Of a DNA stretch of 64,000 nt, positions 11,201-21,730 are shown piece after piece. A program made the position numbers and the translations under genes. Each line of letters begins with the position of its first letter. Positions within the stretch are counted from its first letter, which is position 1. The notes beneath the pieces are model-generated. The model did no database searches. It was not told the DNA's origin and saw only the letters and a program-made list of their open reading frames with translations. Source of the DNA: Rhyzopertha dominica (lineage: Eukaryota; Arthropoda; Insecta; Coleoptera; Bostrichidae). The stretch is from NCBI GenBank assembly GCA_025024175.1, contig QCXZ01000042.1:5287501-5351500 (forward strand), in the 5' to 3' direction.

Positions 11201-11815
11201 TAATCCCATTGAAGGATTTGCTTTAAATTTGGACAAGAAATGCAAAATTACATAACAAATATTTCTGTAAAATTTGAAGATAATCGATAGACATACAAAG
11301 AAGTTATTGAAAAATTACTTAATCGAAAAAAATAATTTTGACNTCCTGTATTTTCATTACTTTTGATTTTTGACAAAAATGATACAGGAATTAGTTTTTT
11401 AAGTAAAATCACTCCCTTCATTNTTTGCTCATCATTTCCGGACACCATGTATATAACATTTTCTATCGAAACATGAAAAATTGTTGTATGACTGGATGTT
11501 ACTTTTTATGCGGCGTATATTTGGTGAATAATAGATTTGTATAACGACTTTTAATTACAAAACCACCCTTATTTTACGAATACGCCTCGTTTTTCTTAAA
11601 AATTCGCCGTGCTGCAACTGCTTCATCATTTAGAAAGTTTAGAAAAAATTTTGGACCCACGCACACATTTATTAATTTAGCAAGTAGACAGACTATGACA
11701 ACTACATCATTTCTTGGAGATGGGCGAAGCCCAGCATGAAGTCGTTCTCGTCCTTTCCATAGTTTTCCTTCGCGACGCATCAAAGATTTACGAGACAGTA
11801 ACGTTAAAAACGATT
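11201..11815. other. degraded transposon flank
   Basis: Directly follows the transposase relic and holds two more Ns. An ORF on the minus strand at 11,574-11,783 has no recognisable domain. Confidence 0.45.
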
Positions 11816-11819
11816 TGTA

Positions 11820-12240
11820 TAATCCGAGTCATAAACCTGAGCTCTAACACGATCAACAACACGAGCACAAAGAGTTAACAAAGAGCCATCCTGACACCGA
11901 TATAATTTTGAGAATTAAACTGTCGACTGCAGTTGGCCGTGCGACACGCCGTAAGCCCGATAACGGCATAAAGATATCGATAGGATTTGAACGAGTCTAT
12001 TTCGGTGTGATCAACGCCGCACGCCGGGTGAACGTTATACACTCTCGATTATACTGAATGACTGGGCTTTCTTGGCATGAGCACAAAAAGGGCCGGGACA
12101 TTATATCACGGAATAGGCGTAAAACTAAACACAACCTCCTTAATTAGTCGCCTGCAGTCGCGTACCAGCCTGTTGCTTTACGCGACAATTATTCACAAAC
12201 AGCACAGTCATTATTCTTTTCATTTTCCCAATGTAAAGTA
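11820..12240. promoter_or_regulatory. GC-raised non-coding island (candidate CNE)
   Basis: Rich in CpG, with GTCGACTGCAG, CGATAACGG and TTAATTAG motifs. Stops interrupt all frames except short runs. Candidate regulatory block. Confidence 0.3.
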
Positions 12241-12244
12241 TTGG

Positions 12245-14041
12245 GGGTTACTAAACATGTAGTTCGAAATTTCTTATTTATTGCATAAATTAGATATAAC
12301 GTAATGGAACAGCTAGAGGAAAATAAAAAGTGGCAATTAGAAGAATCGTTAGAGTGGAAGGTAAAATTGGCTCATCTCACTTCTCGCGATGCTCCACTAT
12401 TTTGAATACTAAGAGCCGTGAAAAAAATCATCAGGGAGACTAGAAAATCACTATGAAGAAAACAAGAAAATAATAAATAGAGCGGTTGTAAATCTGAACC
12501 CCAGACAGCAACTCAAACGAGGAATAGCAAACACAGAAATATCTAAGGAAAGCCAATCCATTACAATCCTCAGCTTCCCATAACACGTCCTACGTGAGAG
12601 CCCACCAGCAATAATCGTATGACCCTTCCAACCCAGCGAAGACGGCCGACACAGCGGTATACCCGGGAGCGGCAAAAATTCCTAGCGTACGCTGGTTAAG
12701 TCAATCAGTCATTCAAATGTTTAAAGAGACAGTTTTTCAAGTTAATTTTTATATTTTTCTAAGTTTTACTGTGAAGTTTTTATTAAATATTTTCAATGCT
12801 TATCACCGAATATAAACATTCATTAACCACTTGTAAAGCTAATAATTCTCACTTTGAAAACAGTTAAGTACCAGACTCAACTTAATACTTTATTAAACAC
12901 AAAACCTTTTTTTTTATTAAATTTGGATCCACAAACCACAATTCTATATGACCTACCACAATTTCACAAGAAATGGAATACCCTTGCCTCGAGGTGTTTC
13001 TTACATTAATATTCCATGCACCTAGAAAACTCGCGCTATCAATTGAATAGCAATCAAAATATTTACAGCGTAAATAACTCCATAGAGTAAAAATGTAATT
13101 GAAAGATAACGTGCATCTTACTTCCTTTGATAATATATCTAACTTTTCCACTTCTCTTTACTTGAATGAGCCTTCTGCAATTTTTTAATTTTGTCAAAAA
13201 TTTCCATGTCGGATTTTAAATAAGAATAAAAAAGCCAGAAGGCGAGGTATGTAGGTGATAAATTTTGCATTTGGGCAGGAATTGATAGCCATTTCGAAAT
13301 TGGCTTAAAATGATATTTGTAGCAAACACAGTAAACATTCAATTCACCTTAAAAAAATTAAAAATAGGTAGTCGAAACTTGACTGTGTACTTCAGAACAG
13401 TAAATTTGGTTATAAGTTAAGAATTCCGTATTTCACAGTTCAATAAATAGTTTAGTAAACGTACAAGCAAAAAAAAACTTTACAGTTGGTTTTATAGATG
13501 TATGTGATACTAAAATTGCAGATAGAATACTTAAAAAAGAAACAATTTTATGCTAAAGTAGTAATACAATTTCACCTCCGTAAATTACATTAAATTTGAT
13601 ACTGTGGTATAGATCAGTCTCTTCTGTTTGTGAAAGGTTGTATCGTATTGTAATTATGGGATTCTCACATCATAATATTTTGCTCAGTTAAGTTACAAGT
13701 TAAANACTAANATTTTTGTGTATTGACGACGTTTCAACGATTTTTCAGACATGATTTTTTTCCGTGTCCTAAGAGTAGTATCATTTTAATAATTATTTTT
13801 TCGTCAGTATCGTATTTTTTCTGGGCCAAAAAAGCAAGTCATCCCGTATATTACATATGTGTACATACATCTTATAATTGTTCAGTTCCTTTTCTAAGTT
13901 AGCTCTGGCTACTGCAGTTGAAGACTTAAATACAATCTATAACTAGTTTCTTAATATTCTTCAATAAATAAATAATTAACACTTAAATCTGTGCATTTGA
14001 AAATATCCACATAACTCATAACCTTTGATACAAATTACTAA
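12245..14041. other. AT-rich intergenic, probably including a 3' UTR
   Basis: Downstream (minus sense) of the terminal exon at 14,042-14,116, so its right end is likely 3' UTR of that gene. TTTATT motifs (AATAAA on the minus strand) occur, for example near 12,890. At 13,721-13,752 a TTGACGACGTTTCAACGA motif resembles the TIR hairpins described at 15.96 and 18.0 kb. Two Ns lie at about 13,705-13,711. Confidence 0.4.
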
Positions 14042-14116
14042 CTACAAGCTACAACCAACCTCTAAAGATGCTTGATTTTCGCTAGGATATTTCACCATAA
14101 CGGAAGCATCACGTAC
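14042..14116 (-). CDS. candidate terminal coding exon
   Basis: Read on the minus strand, a long pyrimidine tract ending TTTTTTTTCTGTTTCAG is followed directly by GTACGTGATGCTTCC and 24 open codons, then TAG. The peptide is VRDASVMVKYPSE...NQASLEVGCSL. It is the only open frame, the codons look host-like, and the local GC is higher than the flanks. Together these are typical of a last coding exon entered in phase 0. I do not recognise the protein. Upstream exons should lie at higher coordinates on the minus strand, and I could not identify them. The alternative is a chance acceptor plus a short frame, but the strength of the tract argues for a real exon. Confidence 0.45.
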   Translation of the reverse strand, partial: VRDASVMVKYPSENQASLEVGCSL

Positions 14117-15285
14117 CTGAAACAGAAAAAAAAGAATAAGTTTCTTACAATCTTTTCAAACCTTCAAGCATTATTTGCTTGCATTTTGTGTTATAAAGCC
14201 ATATGCAACAATTATGCTTGGCTTCCAACTTTCACTCCAATGTCTCGGTAAATAGACCATTGTTCAGATAATAACGTCAACTGCTGATTTGCATACATCC
14301 ACATACTGGTATAGATTATAGCATATAGATTAATGATTCCTATAAACATATTTCGATTAGTATTTTACACAGTGCGAGTCGGAAAACTTTGCATAAATGT
14401 AGCATGGCAAATTTCTTTTTAATTCTTTTTCGATACAAAATCGATATGAAGAGTTGCTAAGCTAAGTAATTTTTGTCAAATGAAGTAGTAACAGTAGTAA
14501 ATCGTATTGGATTATGGAAACAACTTAAAAATTCGAAGTACAGGGATTGCTGTATTTTGAGTTCTTACAGAAAGAACTAGTTTCTGTTCTGTTTCCTCTT
14601 CATGTAAAATGGACTGTCCCTAATAACAAAAGTCGGTGCAGGTTCCATTTTGCAATTTCTGCGCTTGAACTACTTTTTTAAGGTACTTGAAAAGCAAGGT
14701 TTCGAAGGCAAAACTGACAAATGTAAAGGAGTTGAAAAGAATGAGAGGAGGATAATTCTTGCAACCAGGGCAAACTAAGTGCTATGTATCGGGTGACCGA
14801 ATAATAAAACCCGCGTAATTAAATGTTTATTATCCCGGAGAACAGCAGTAAGTTTGTGAAGAAATTTGCTTCGTACGGACGGTTCGAGAAATAAGGTGGA
14901 AGTGTAGCCGGACCAGTTTTTAGGTAATTTTTTGTTCTGGCGTTTCCTGCAGCTTAGTTCTAGAATCGTCCCAAAACAGCAACCCAGAGCAGATAACTAT
15001 AATTGTATAATATTATGGAACATTCGGCTAAATTAAAAGAATCTTCTTTTTTGAGAAATAGCTCATCCGCGCGCTCAAGTCAACAAAATCGTCTTCTACC
15101 AGGCTCTTCTTAACCTACCAGTCTCATGCTCGTAATCCTCTTATTTGTCTACTAAAACTAAGCCACCCAGCTACCCAACCACCTTAATTAGCCTCCCAGT
15201 CTGACCTACAAGCCCGTAACTGCCAGCGATTTATGTAAATTTTACAAACTTCTTGCTGACAAACCGGCAATACAGTCGTGTGTGG
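14117..15285. other. AT-rich, probably intron of the minus-strand gene
   Basis: Begins with the strong acceptor tract (minus strand, 14,117-14,140). No further exon recognised. Confidence 0.4.
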
Positions 15286-15289
15286 TCTG

Positions 15290-15740
15290 CCCGGTTGTCA
15301 CTAACAATAAATAATATCACAAACGGGGTAGACACGCAGCGTTTACGATTCGACCTTATATTAAAGCGCTCCTGCTTCCAAATTAAACGCGCATGGGAAA
15401 TACCTGGCCGCTCTTTTTAATAACGTCGGCGGAGAATACCTAGTGCTCTGGGCCAGATTTAATTTGCAGCGATTCCAATAAAGATTGAGTTTCCTTCTGC
15501 AGGGAAATGAGGAAGGAACGGCATGCCGAGATGCTGGTAAATTATTGTTCTTTTTGTAGTGCAATTGATGCCTCGTCGAGCAGTAAATTTTCTAATGGAA
15601 CGCAATGCCGAAGCAATCTGTTCTTTTCTGCACGTACCGACAGATAATTCTTGCCCTTTGTTCCTCTCAGAATTAGGAGAAGCCGCTCAATATGACGTTC
15701 CGTAAAAGGGTGGAATTCAGAGGGCAGCAAAAAGTCATCG
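15290..15740. promoter_or_regulatory. GC-raised non-coding island (candidate CNE)
   Basis: Long block with many CpGs, AATTAAACGCGC and balanced base composition. Minus-strand ORFs of 62-67 codons overlap in different frames and carry no domain motifs, so I read it as non-coding. Confidence 0.3.
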
Positions 15741-15954
15741 GCTCGACTTCAGTTGGTTTTAAGTAAAGATATACGACACACACAAATTTTGACTTCTATT
15801 CAAAATGGCGTATTTAAACACTAAAGAAATTTTTGGTTTAACAAAGCAAGAGTATGTAAGAACGTAGGCTTTCACGGCCTCCTTGGCATTTGGTTCAGTT
15901 CGGACGTATTTCTCATATTAGGTTTGTACCAAATTCCATACTCCTTATTCCTGT

Positions 15955-15994
15955 CCTGATGATGCCCCTTTTAAGTGCGGGCGAAACGTCGACC
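15955..15994 (+). other. CTGATGA...GAAAC hairpin motif
   Basis: The segment CCTGATGATGCCCC, then a TTTTAAGTGC loop, then GGGCGAAACGTCGACC forms a GCCC/GGGC stem bracketed by CTGATGA and GAAACGTC. All core bases of a hammerhead ribozyme (CUGAUGA, GAAA, GUC) are present in order. However, stem III has no loop and one extra U sits at the base of stem II. Similar TGATGA-hairpin-AAACGT motifs occur in the TIRs of the MITE at 18.0 kb. More likely a transposon-end structure than an active ribozyme. Confidence 0.4.
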
Positions 15995-16040
15995 TTATTG
16001 CGAAATTACACGCAGTCTAACCTAAAAAGACTAAGATTTT

Positions 16041-16663
16041 AAAGCAAGAGTAGTAACCCTATGATTGATACATATACGATTGTTCACAACACTTTAAAGT
16101 AAAGTATTATTATACGTCAATGGCGTATTTTCATTACCATCATAAGATACTCGTGAGCACAACGCAGCAACAAATGACAGAACTGATTTTAAATTGGCAT
16201 CAGTGTACAATGTTGCCACATGCTTTCTATTCATAGCATTATGATAATCTGTCAGTGTCAAATTCTGACGTTAAACTTGGTATATGCCATACATATGTGA
16301 CTTTAGACCAATCGATGACGTAACTTTACAGTTCTGCGAACCGCAATGTAAACATAAATAAAAANTTATACAGCATTCTTTAACCAACGTATTACGAAAT
16401 TGCGAACCTCTTTGGTTCCCTCTACCTTAAGGATAATTGTTTGTCCTGTTGTTAATTTTATACAAACGTATTATAGTGGCAAACCAATTAAATCAGGAAT
16501 ACTTTATGAGGAAGAATTGTACGTAATTGAAAGGAATTCTAGTAAGTTACTAACCTACTTATATTTTCCTTGGATTTTATGCAAATTATTAACAATTTAA
16601 ACAGGTTCTATGTTAGAAGCAAAAAACCTATTTATTAGATAATTATGGACGCTGAAAGCAGTG
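16041..16663. other. AT-rich intergenic
   Basis: No feature recognised; one N near 16,365. Confidence 0.5.
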
Positions 16664-16993
16664 AAAAAATGCATGTCTATGCTATGCTGTCTGCACCGCT
16701 ACCAACTACAGACAGATCTGTTTCGCTATTGTTACAACTCGTCAGTATAGTTTAGGTCTAGTGCAGGCAGCATGGCATAGAACTGGTTTTGCCTGTATAC
16801 CAAAGGCTTGGTAAGATGTTAATAGAAAATTGGATGGCAGATCAGCATTACACGGACATGATAACAGAGTTACCTAGCTGCCTTAATAGGAACTATTTCC
16901 TAAAGGAAGTGACCTGTATTCTGCCAAGTTGGCATCCACCTGCATGCGTCAACTTGGTAGCAGCCCTCCAAGGTAATTTTTGCAAGCGTTAAC
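16664..16993 (+). repeat. diverged copy of the A+B repeat family
   Basis: Shares order and sequence with the block at 30,323-31,000. Module A runs from ATGCATGTCTATGC to GGCATAGAACTGG. Module B includes TTACCTAGCTGCCTTAA, TTCCTAAAGGAAGTGACCTG and the closing inverted repeat CTGCCAAGTTGG...CAACTTGGTAGCAG. Within module A, GTCTATGCTATGCTGTCTGC pairs with GCAGGCAGCATGGCATAGAA, about 120 nt apart, so the unit is strongly self-complementary. Roughly three quarters identical to the 30 kb copies by eye, so it is much older. No protein-coding content; a non-autonomous mobile repeat. Confidence 0.7.
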
Positions 16994-17965
16994 CTTTTTA
17001 TCTAGTTCTTTGCTTTCGTACAAAGATAGCGATTTATTTGCTTTCGTTTCGAATAGTTACACAATGTATAACTTACCAGATTTAGTTATTAATTAGGTAC
17101 ACCCTGTAGTGTATGCGCAAGCAAAAAGAATAATAAATGGACTGGTAGTACTGCATCCTAAAAAAAACTGTAATTTTAGTATCAACCGTTGTTCCGCTTT
17201 TGCAAGCATATAGTTTAGTACAAATGAAAACAAGCAAACGTTTTATAATACTACCTTTATAATGCTTCTCGTTGGCTATATTTTGCATGAAAGCTCAAAT
17301 TTATAAATAAATTAATTAATATACCTGTACTTAAATCTCTTAAATATTAACACCAACACCATATTTGGTACTAGATCTTTGACCAAACCATAGAATATAA
17401 ATAGAAATACTATAATTTTGCGCGCTTATGATGTTAAATACCATTTCATATAGCACAAATATCCGACTTTCCTTTTGTTTCTTTTTTCAGTAAAATATGC
17501 AATATCGATCGATCTTTTATTCTCCGGTCAACGCACCTCCTCCTAAAATTGTTCTTACAATGGTCGTAGTACTAATATAATAATCATTTACTTCTCACCA
17601 AATTCGAACTTTTTTAAATTCGGGGGCAAAGATACTGATACCAGTACTCTGTTGGAAATTGAACAGAAACCTGCAGTAGCTTATGTAGTTTCCAAGATAT
17701 TTCAACAAATAATTTTAGTTTTTGTTTATGACTTTCGACGTAGACACGTTTTACGCCGCACTTTAGAGGGTACAACGTATGTATGTTCTGTAAGTACATA
17801 GACCTACATTACTGAAAAAAAAACAAAAAATAGGCCAGTAGTATAAACTATCTTTACTACTAATAAGTCTATCAAAGATATAGTCGCCAGGGATTTTCTT
17901 AATAAGCATAGTATTTAAAAACGGGAGGCATATTCTGAATGCATTTTTTACAGTCTATTAAGAAG
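16994..17965. other. AT-rich intergenic
   Basis: A TACACCCTGTAG motif at 17,097 resembles the end of the ACAGGGTGTT MITE family (see 59.8 kb), but no partner end is visible. Otherwise nothing. Confidence 0.45.
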
Positions 17966-18334
17966 TTTTAGCATAAATTTATTCAACGTTTCGGCGACGA
18001 GTTATCGTCATCAACTTTGTTTTTTCTTATGAGCACCATAGTACAGAACAGCTCCATTAGGTAAATAATACTTAGTTAAAATATTACATACCCGGTCGGC
18101 TTATGGACAAACTACAATTATAAAGTACCAAAGAGCTGATTCAAATAAGAAAATACCGTAGCATCTAGTAGTCGTTTAAAACATTTCCTACAATTTTGAT
18201 TACGGCTGTTTATTATAACGTAATGCAATTTTGAACCTATCGCTAGTGGCTACTTTTTAAAAGGCGCTATAAGAAAACAAAGAGGGTGATGATTACCACT
18301 AATGGCCAAAACGTTCAAGAATATTTATGTTGGG
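17966..18334. mobile_element. MITE with long TIRs containing hairpins
   Basis: The left end (CATAAATTTATTCAACGTTTCGG at about 17,972, three-base tail omitted here: CATAAATTTATTCAACGTTT) and the reverse complement of the right end (CATAAATATTCTTGAACGTTT) match. Both continue through a GTCATCA/ATCATCA part into TTTGTTTTxxCTTAT. The inverted repeats are about 65 bp with roughly 70-75% identity, enclosing about 230 bp without coding capacity. Each TIR holds its own small hairpin between TGATGA and AAACGTT. A non-autonomous DNA transposon; family not assigned. Confidence 0.55.
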
Positions 18335-19325
18335 ATTACTAGTTTTTTGGTGTTATCGGTTACGAAAAAAACTACAATTTTCATATATTGAAAACTGCAT
18401 GACCTAGCGCAAATCTTTTTGCAGGTACGGCAAATGTATAGTGCATCTAATTAACTGAGTTAGATAGATTTTCATCAAGTAAAAGCCACATCAATAAAAA
18501 AAAATGATTATCTACTGAATTATGTTGGGCCAGCGTCATTCAAGACTTACACAAACTACGCTTTGTTGTNATTAAAAATACTAAATCTCCGAGGATAGTA
18601 AAAGAAGCTCAGTGTAAAATAATTCATGTATATCCATTGAGGACATCCCTATCTATTTTTTCTGTATTGCGATATAAGCATTACATTGAAGGACGGAGGA
18701 ACAATAGTAGTTATATAAGCTGAAGAAGCTGTGAAAAACATACATAATATTACAGTATTGCATGCATTAAAAGGTAATTTTTCTGCAAGTGTTGTATCGT
18801 TTCCTATTACTACTTCTAGCAGCACTGGTAAAGTATCAAAAAATACCTGGAAAATATAAGAAAATGAGAGTTAAGAAGTACATAAAATATATAAAAAGAC
18901 ACAGATAATGGTAGTAAAATAATTAATCAATGAGGTAGGTGATAAAAAAGTTGCAGATCAGTACATGCATCAGCTTTAGCAACTATACTTTATATGGCAG
19001 CATAAGGGAAGGACTGATTGAAGGACGGGTAGCATTTTACCGTAAACACGAAAAAGTGGATTGATTATCTAGTGTTGCAGCAAGGCTGTTCCATAAAATG
19101 TAAAAATGTAAAAGGTAAAATGGAACTATAACTGCAAGGAGGAATTTCAGAGTTACTAGAAATAGTTACAGCAGTATGAGCAACAGCAAAAAAAGAACCT
19201 CAGACGTTACGCAGTAAGATGAGCAACAGGGAATAGAAAAAAATGAAGCTTGTTTTAAACAGGTAAATACCTAGTGGAAATGAAATCATATATGAGAACC
19301 TCGCAACGCTTTCCTCGAAATTAAT
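18335..19325. other. AT-rich intergenic
   Basis: Purine-rich on the plus strand around 19,020-19,260; one N near 18,570. No gene recognised. Confidence 0.5.
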
Positions 19326-19329
19326 TAAC

Positions 19330-19900
19330 ACCTTTTAGTCACGCTTGTAGTACACCCCCACGTTTCCGGCCCATTTATTCCACTTAATATTTCATTCGGC
19401 GGCAATTTTTGCCGCTACCTATTATGTCGTGTTCAAACACCATTCGCCACGAATTTGCAGCGAAGCGTTACCGCGGGGGCGAATATCCAATAATTACCAG
19501 CAAATGAAACGAAAGGGAGGTTTATTACCGTAAATATCTGCTCAAATCTTCGCGTGCTTTGCGCTTAGTCACCGGAATTAACCCTTGCATAAAGAAGCGG
19601 GTGTTCACCCTAATACGGCATAAAATTTCTTAAAATTAGCCCGGACAGGCGTTAATCTATGCGAACTGTTAACGTCAGGTAGGCATGCGATATGAATAAA
19701 AGGATACGCGGGGAGATTTTCGCATGGTCGTTCTGCGAGCAAGCGGCACCTCCAGGCGTCGCTATTAAACATCGAGTATTAAATTTAATATCTGCTGCTC
19801 TCTTTATGCTTTGCATAACACGCAACCGTCACATTTTGTGTTAGGGAACCTGCCGCTGTCATTATTTCCATCTCGCTGCTTAATAGATATCTTCTAGCTA
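19330..19900. promoter_or_regulatory. long GC-raised island (strong candidate CNE)
   Basis: About 570 bp with many CpGs, GGGGGCGAATATCC, several TTAATT/ATTA homeodomain-type cores, GTAAATATC and TTTGCATAA motifs. It is one of the largest and clearest islands in the window and has no ORF. Such blocks are typical of developmental enhancers in insects; this reading rests on composition and motifs only. Confidence 0.4.
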
Positions 19901-20125
19901 TGCGGTATTCTGCATTACGTATACGTACAAGCCAAAAGACGAACATAAATTTAATATTTCACCATGCATGCAAAGCTTTGTCCCGCAATGGTTTAGATTT
20001 AGGATTTTTCAATTGCCCAATAATGACGATTATGTTTATCGTAAATTTCCTTATCAAACAAATAATTAATTTCTTATTGTTGATGTGTATTAGCGTTTTA
20101 AATGCAATTGTATTGGATGTTCAGC

Positions 20126-20514
20126 TTAAGGCTGGGATCCTGGAGAGAGAGAAAGCTCCTTCCGAGATAAGAATAGAAAGAGAACCACAATTATTTTACA
20201 AAACATGACAACTCCATAATTACTGCACCGATATTAAAGCTCGAAATCGACATTTTCGCGTAAACTATTTTTTATGTGCAAACAAAGTGATGCAATAACC
20301 AAAATTCGTAAATGTATAGGCCAGAAATAATCTGAAAGGTACAAATCGCAATTATCAATTATTTTAGCAAAAAATATTAAGTATATTGGTTTGAAAAGTA
20401 CCTTAGGCTCTAGCTGTTTAGTTTCTAGGTGGTACTGTTTTGTAAAAATAGGTTGTTCACTTTCCATCGTAAGCTAGAATATATCTTTCTCCCTCTCCAG
20501 GATCCCAGCCTTAA
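20126..20514. mobile_element. MITE flanked by TTAA (piggyBac-type target)
   Basis: TTAA at 20,126-20,129 and 20,511-20,514 flank a 381-bp element. Its 26-bp ends are inverted repeats with one mismatch: GGCTGGGATCCTGGAGAGAG... on the left, and ...CCAGGATCCCAGCC on the right, preceded by CTTTCTCCCT. TTAA duplication is the hallmark of piggyBac-superfamily insertion. The interior contains no transposase. The near-perfect TIRs suggest a fairly recent insertion compared with most elements here. Confidence 0.8.
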
Positions 20515-21152
20515 GTGTATTATCAAAATGAGTGAGAGAAAAATTTTCATCCACTGCATACGATCGTCCGTTGCTTTGTATATATGTATGTAGTGTTAGT
20601 TGACCAAACAAACGTTTTTACATGTCTGAATAAAGAACAGTAAGTTTGTATAACATAATTGAACAAAACTCATTTGTCTCTTGATGTACCTCTGCTGCAG
20701 TTTGGGGGAGAAGTCATAAACTCTCTATGTAAACACCTTCTTATAATGCTTTTAAAGGCGACTCGAGTCCCTTAGCCTCCCCTCTAAATCCGCTACTGTC
20801 CCCACCCATATTTAAAATCTTTTTGGAAATAACGCTGGAAACGGGAGGAATGCAAAGGGGTGGTTACACACTTAGTTTTGCCGACGATCTAATGGTACAT
20901 GCACTTGCAAGAGGAGTTAACATGACTCGGAAACTTGAGCCAACAGTAGAATAAGTATCCGCCGACTTGATTGATTGATTGAACCAGCGAACGGTAGGCA
21001 TTTCTGCCGCTCCCGGATATACCGCCGCGCACGTAGTACGTAGCGCATGTTACAGGAGTTTGTGGACTGGAATGGGGAGGCTTTCTGGGCATCCAACTAG
21101 CGGATACTTTTTTATTAGTCTCCGTGTTGGATGGTGGCTTGGTTCGGCTGCA
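20515..21152. other. intergenic, partly LINE 3' flank
   Basis: The part next to 21,150 is probably the 3' UTR of the minus-strand LINE fragment. A GC-raised patch at 20,960-21,110 has no motif I can name. Confidence 0.4.
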
Positions 21153-21512
21153 TTATTCTTGTTTTTTCTCGGACGAGCTGCTGTCTGAGATTGTATACAG
21201 CTTTAGGGCTCGCCTATTAATTGTTTTCTTGTCTTTTGCGATTTCTAACCACTGTTCTGCATTTAAGTTTGATTTTGCTCTGATTTCCTCCACCGTTGTT
21301 CTCCATGTGTAGCACGGTCGTCCTACTTTGAGCTTGTTGCTGGACATTTTCCACGCTTTTTGTAGTATATGGTCCTTTTCTCTCCTTTGAATATGTCCCC
21401 AATATTTTATTACATATGCTTCTATTCTTTTTGTGATTGTCTTTCTCTTTAGGAGTTCTGTTGTCCCTCGATTTTCCAGTAATTCCACGATGTTTCGTTC
21501 TGCGTTTCTCAA
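21153..21512 (-). pseudogene. non-LTR retrotransposon C-terminal fragment
   Basis: A 119-codon minus-strand frame carries the C-terminal signature of RTE/craniofacial-type LINE reverse transcriptases: LENRGTTELLKRKTITKRIE, then YWGHIQRREKDHILQK (consensus R--WFGHV-R-----KK) and KVGRPCYTWRTTVEEI (consensus RRGRPR--W---V--DL). The catalytic RT domain is absent, so this is a 5'-truncated piece. It abuts, head to head, a plus-strand piece of the same kind of element (21,520-21,730). The frame is intact over its length, so it is younger than most relics here. Confidence 0.75.
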
Positions 21513-21519
21513 ACTTGGA

Positions 21520-21730
21520 GGAAAACTTCGACTTGGAAGTTTGAAACGAAAGAATAAAGGAACAAAACTGATCAGGTATCTGGGTTTTATGATATCAAAT
21601 GATCGAAAGATAGATGATACGAAGAATAGATTTGGTCACACTAGAGATTGTGTAAGACTATTGAATGTTATGTAATATGTATGTTATAAAAAAAGTTCAA
21701 CGGTTTCTTTAGAAATATCATGAACTACGG
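21520..21730 (+). pseudogene. inverted LINE fragment (RT thumb region)
   Basis: The plus-frame translation includes TKLIRYLGFMISNDRKIDD, then RFGHTRDCVRLLN, then, after a frameshift, MNYG. This matches the YLG-----DG---EI--RI--A stretch that follows the RT catalytic domain in many LINEs. In an intact LINE this region lies directly upstream of the C-terminal part found on the minus strand at 21,153-21,512. Its opposite orientation is the pattern left by twin-priming during target-primed reverse transcription. Degraded after about 21,730. Confidence 0.5.

Noticed and set aside
15361..15730. Two minus-strand ORFs suggesting a gene
   Set aside because: Different frames, no splice sites joining them, no recognisable domain.
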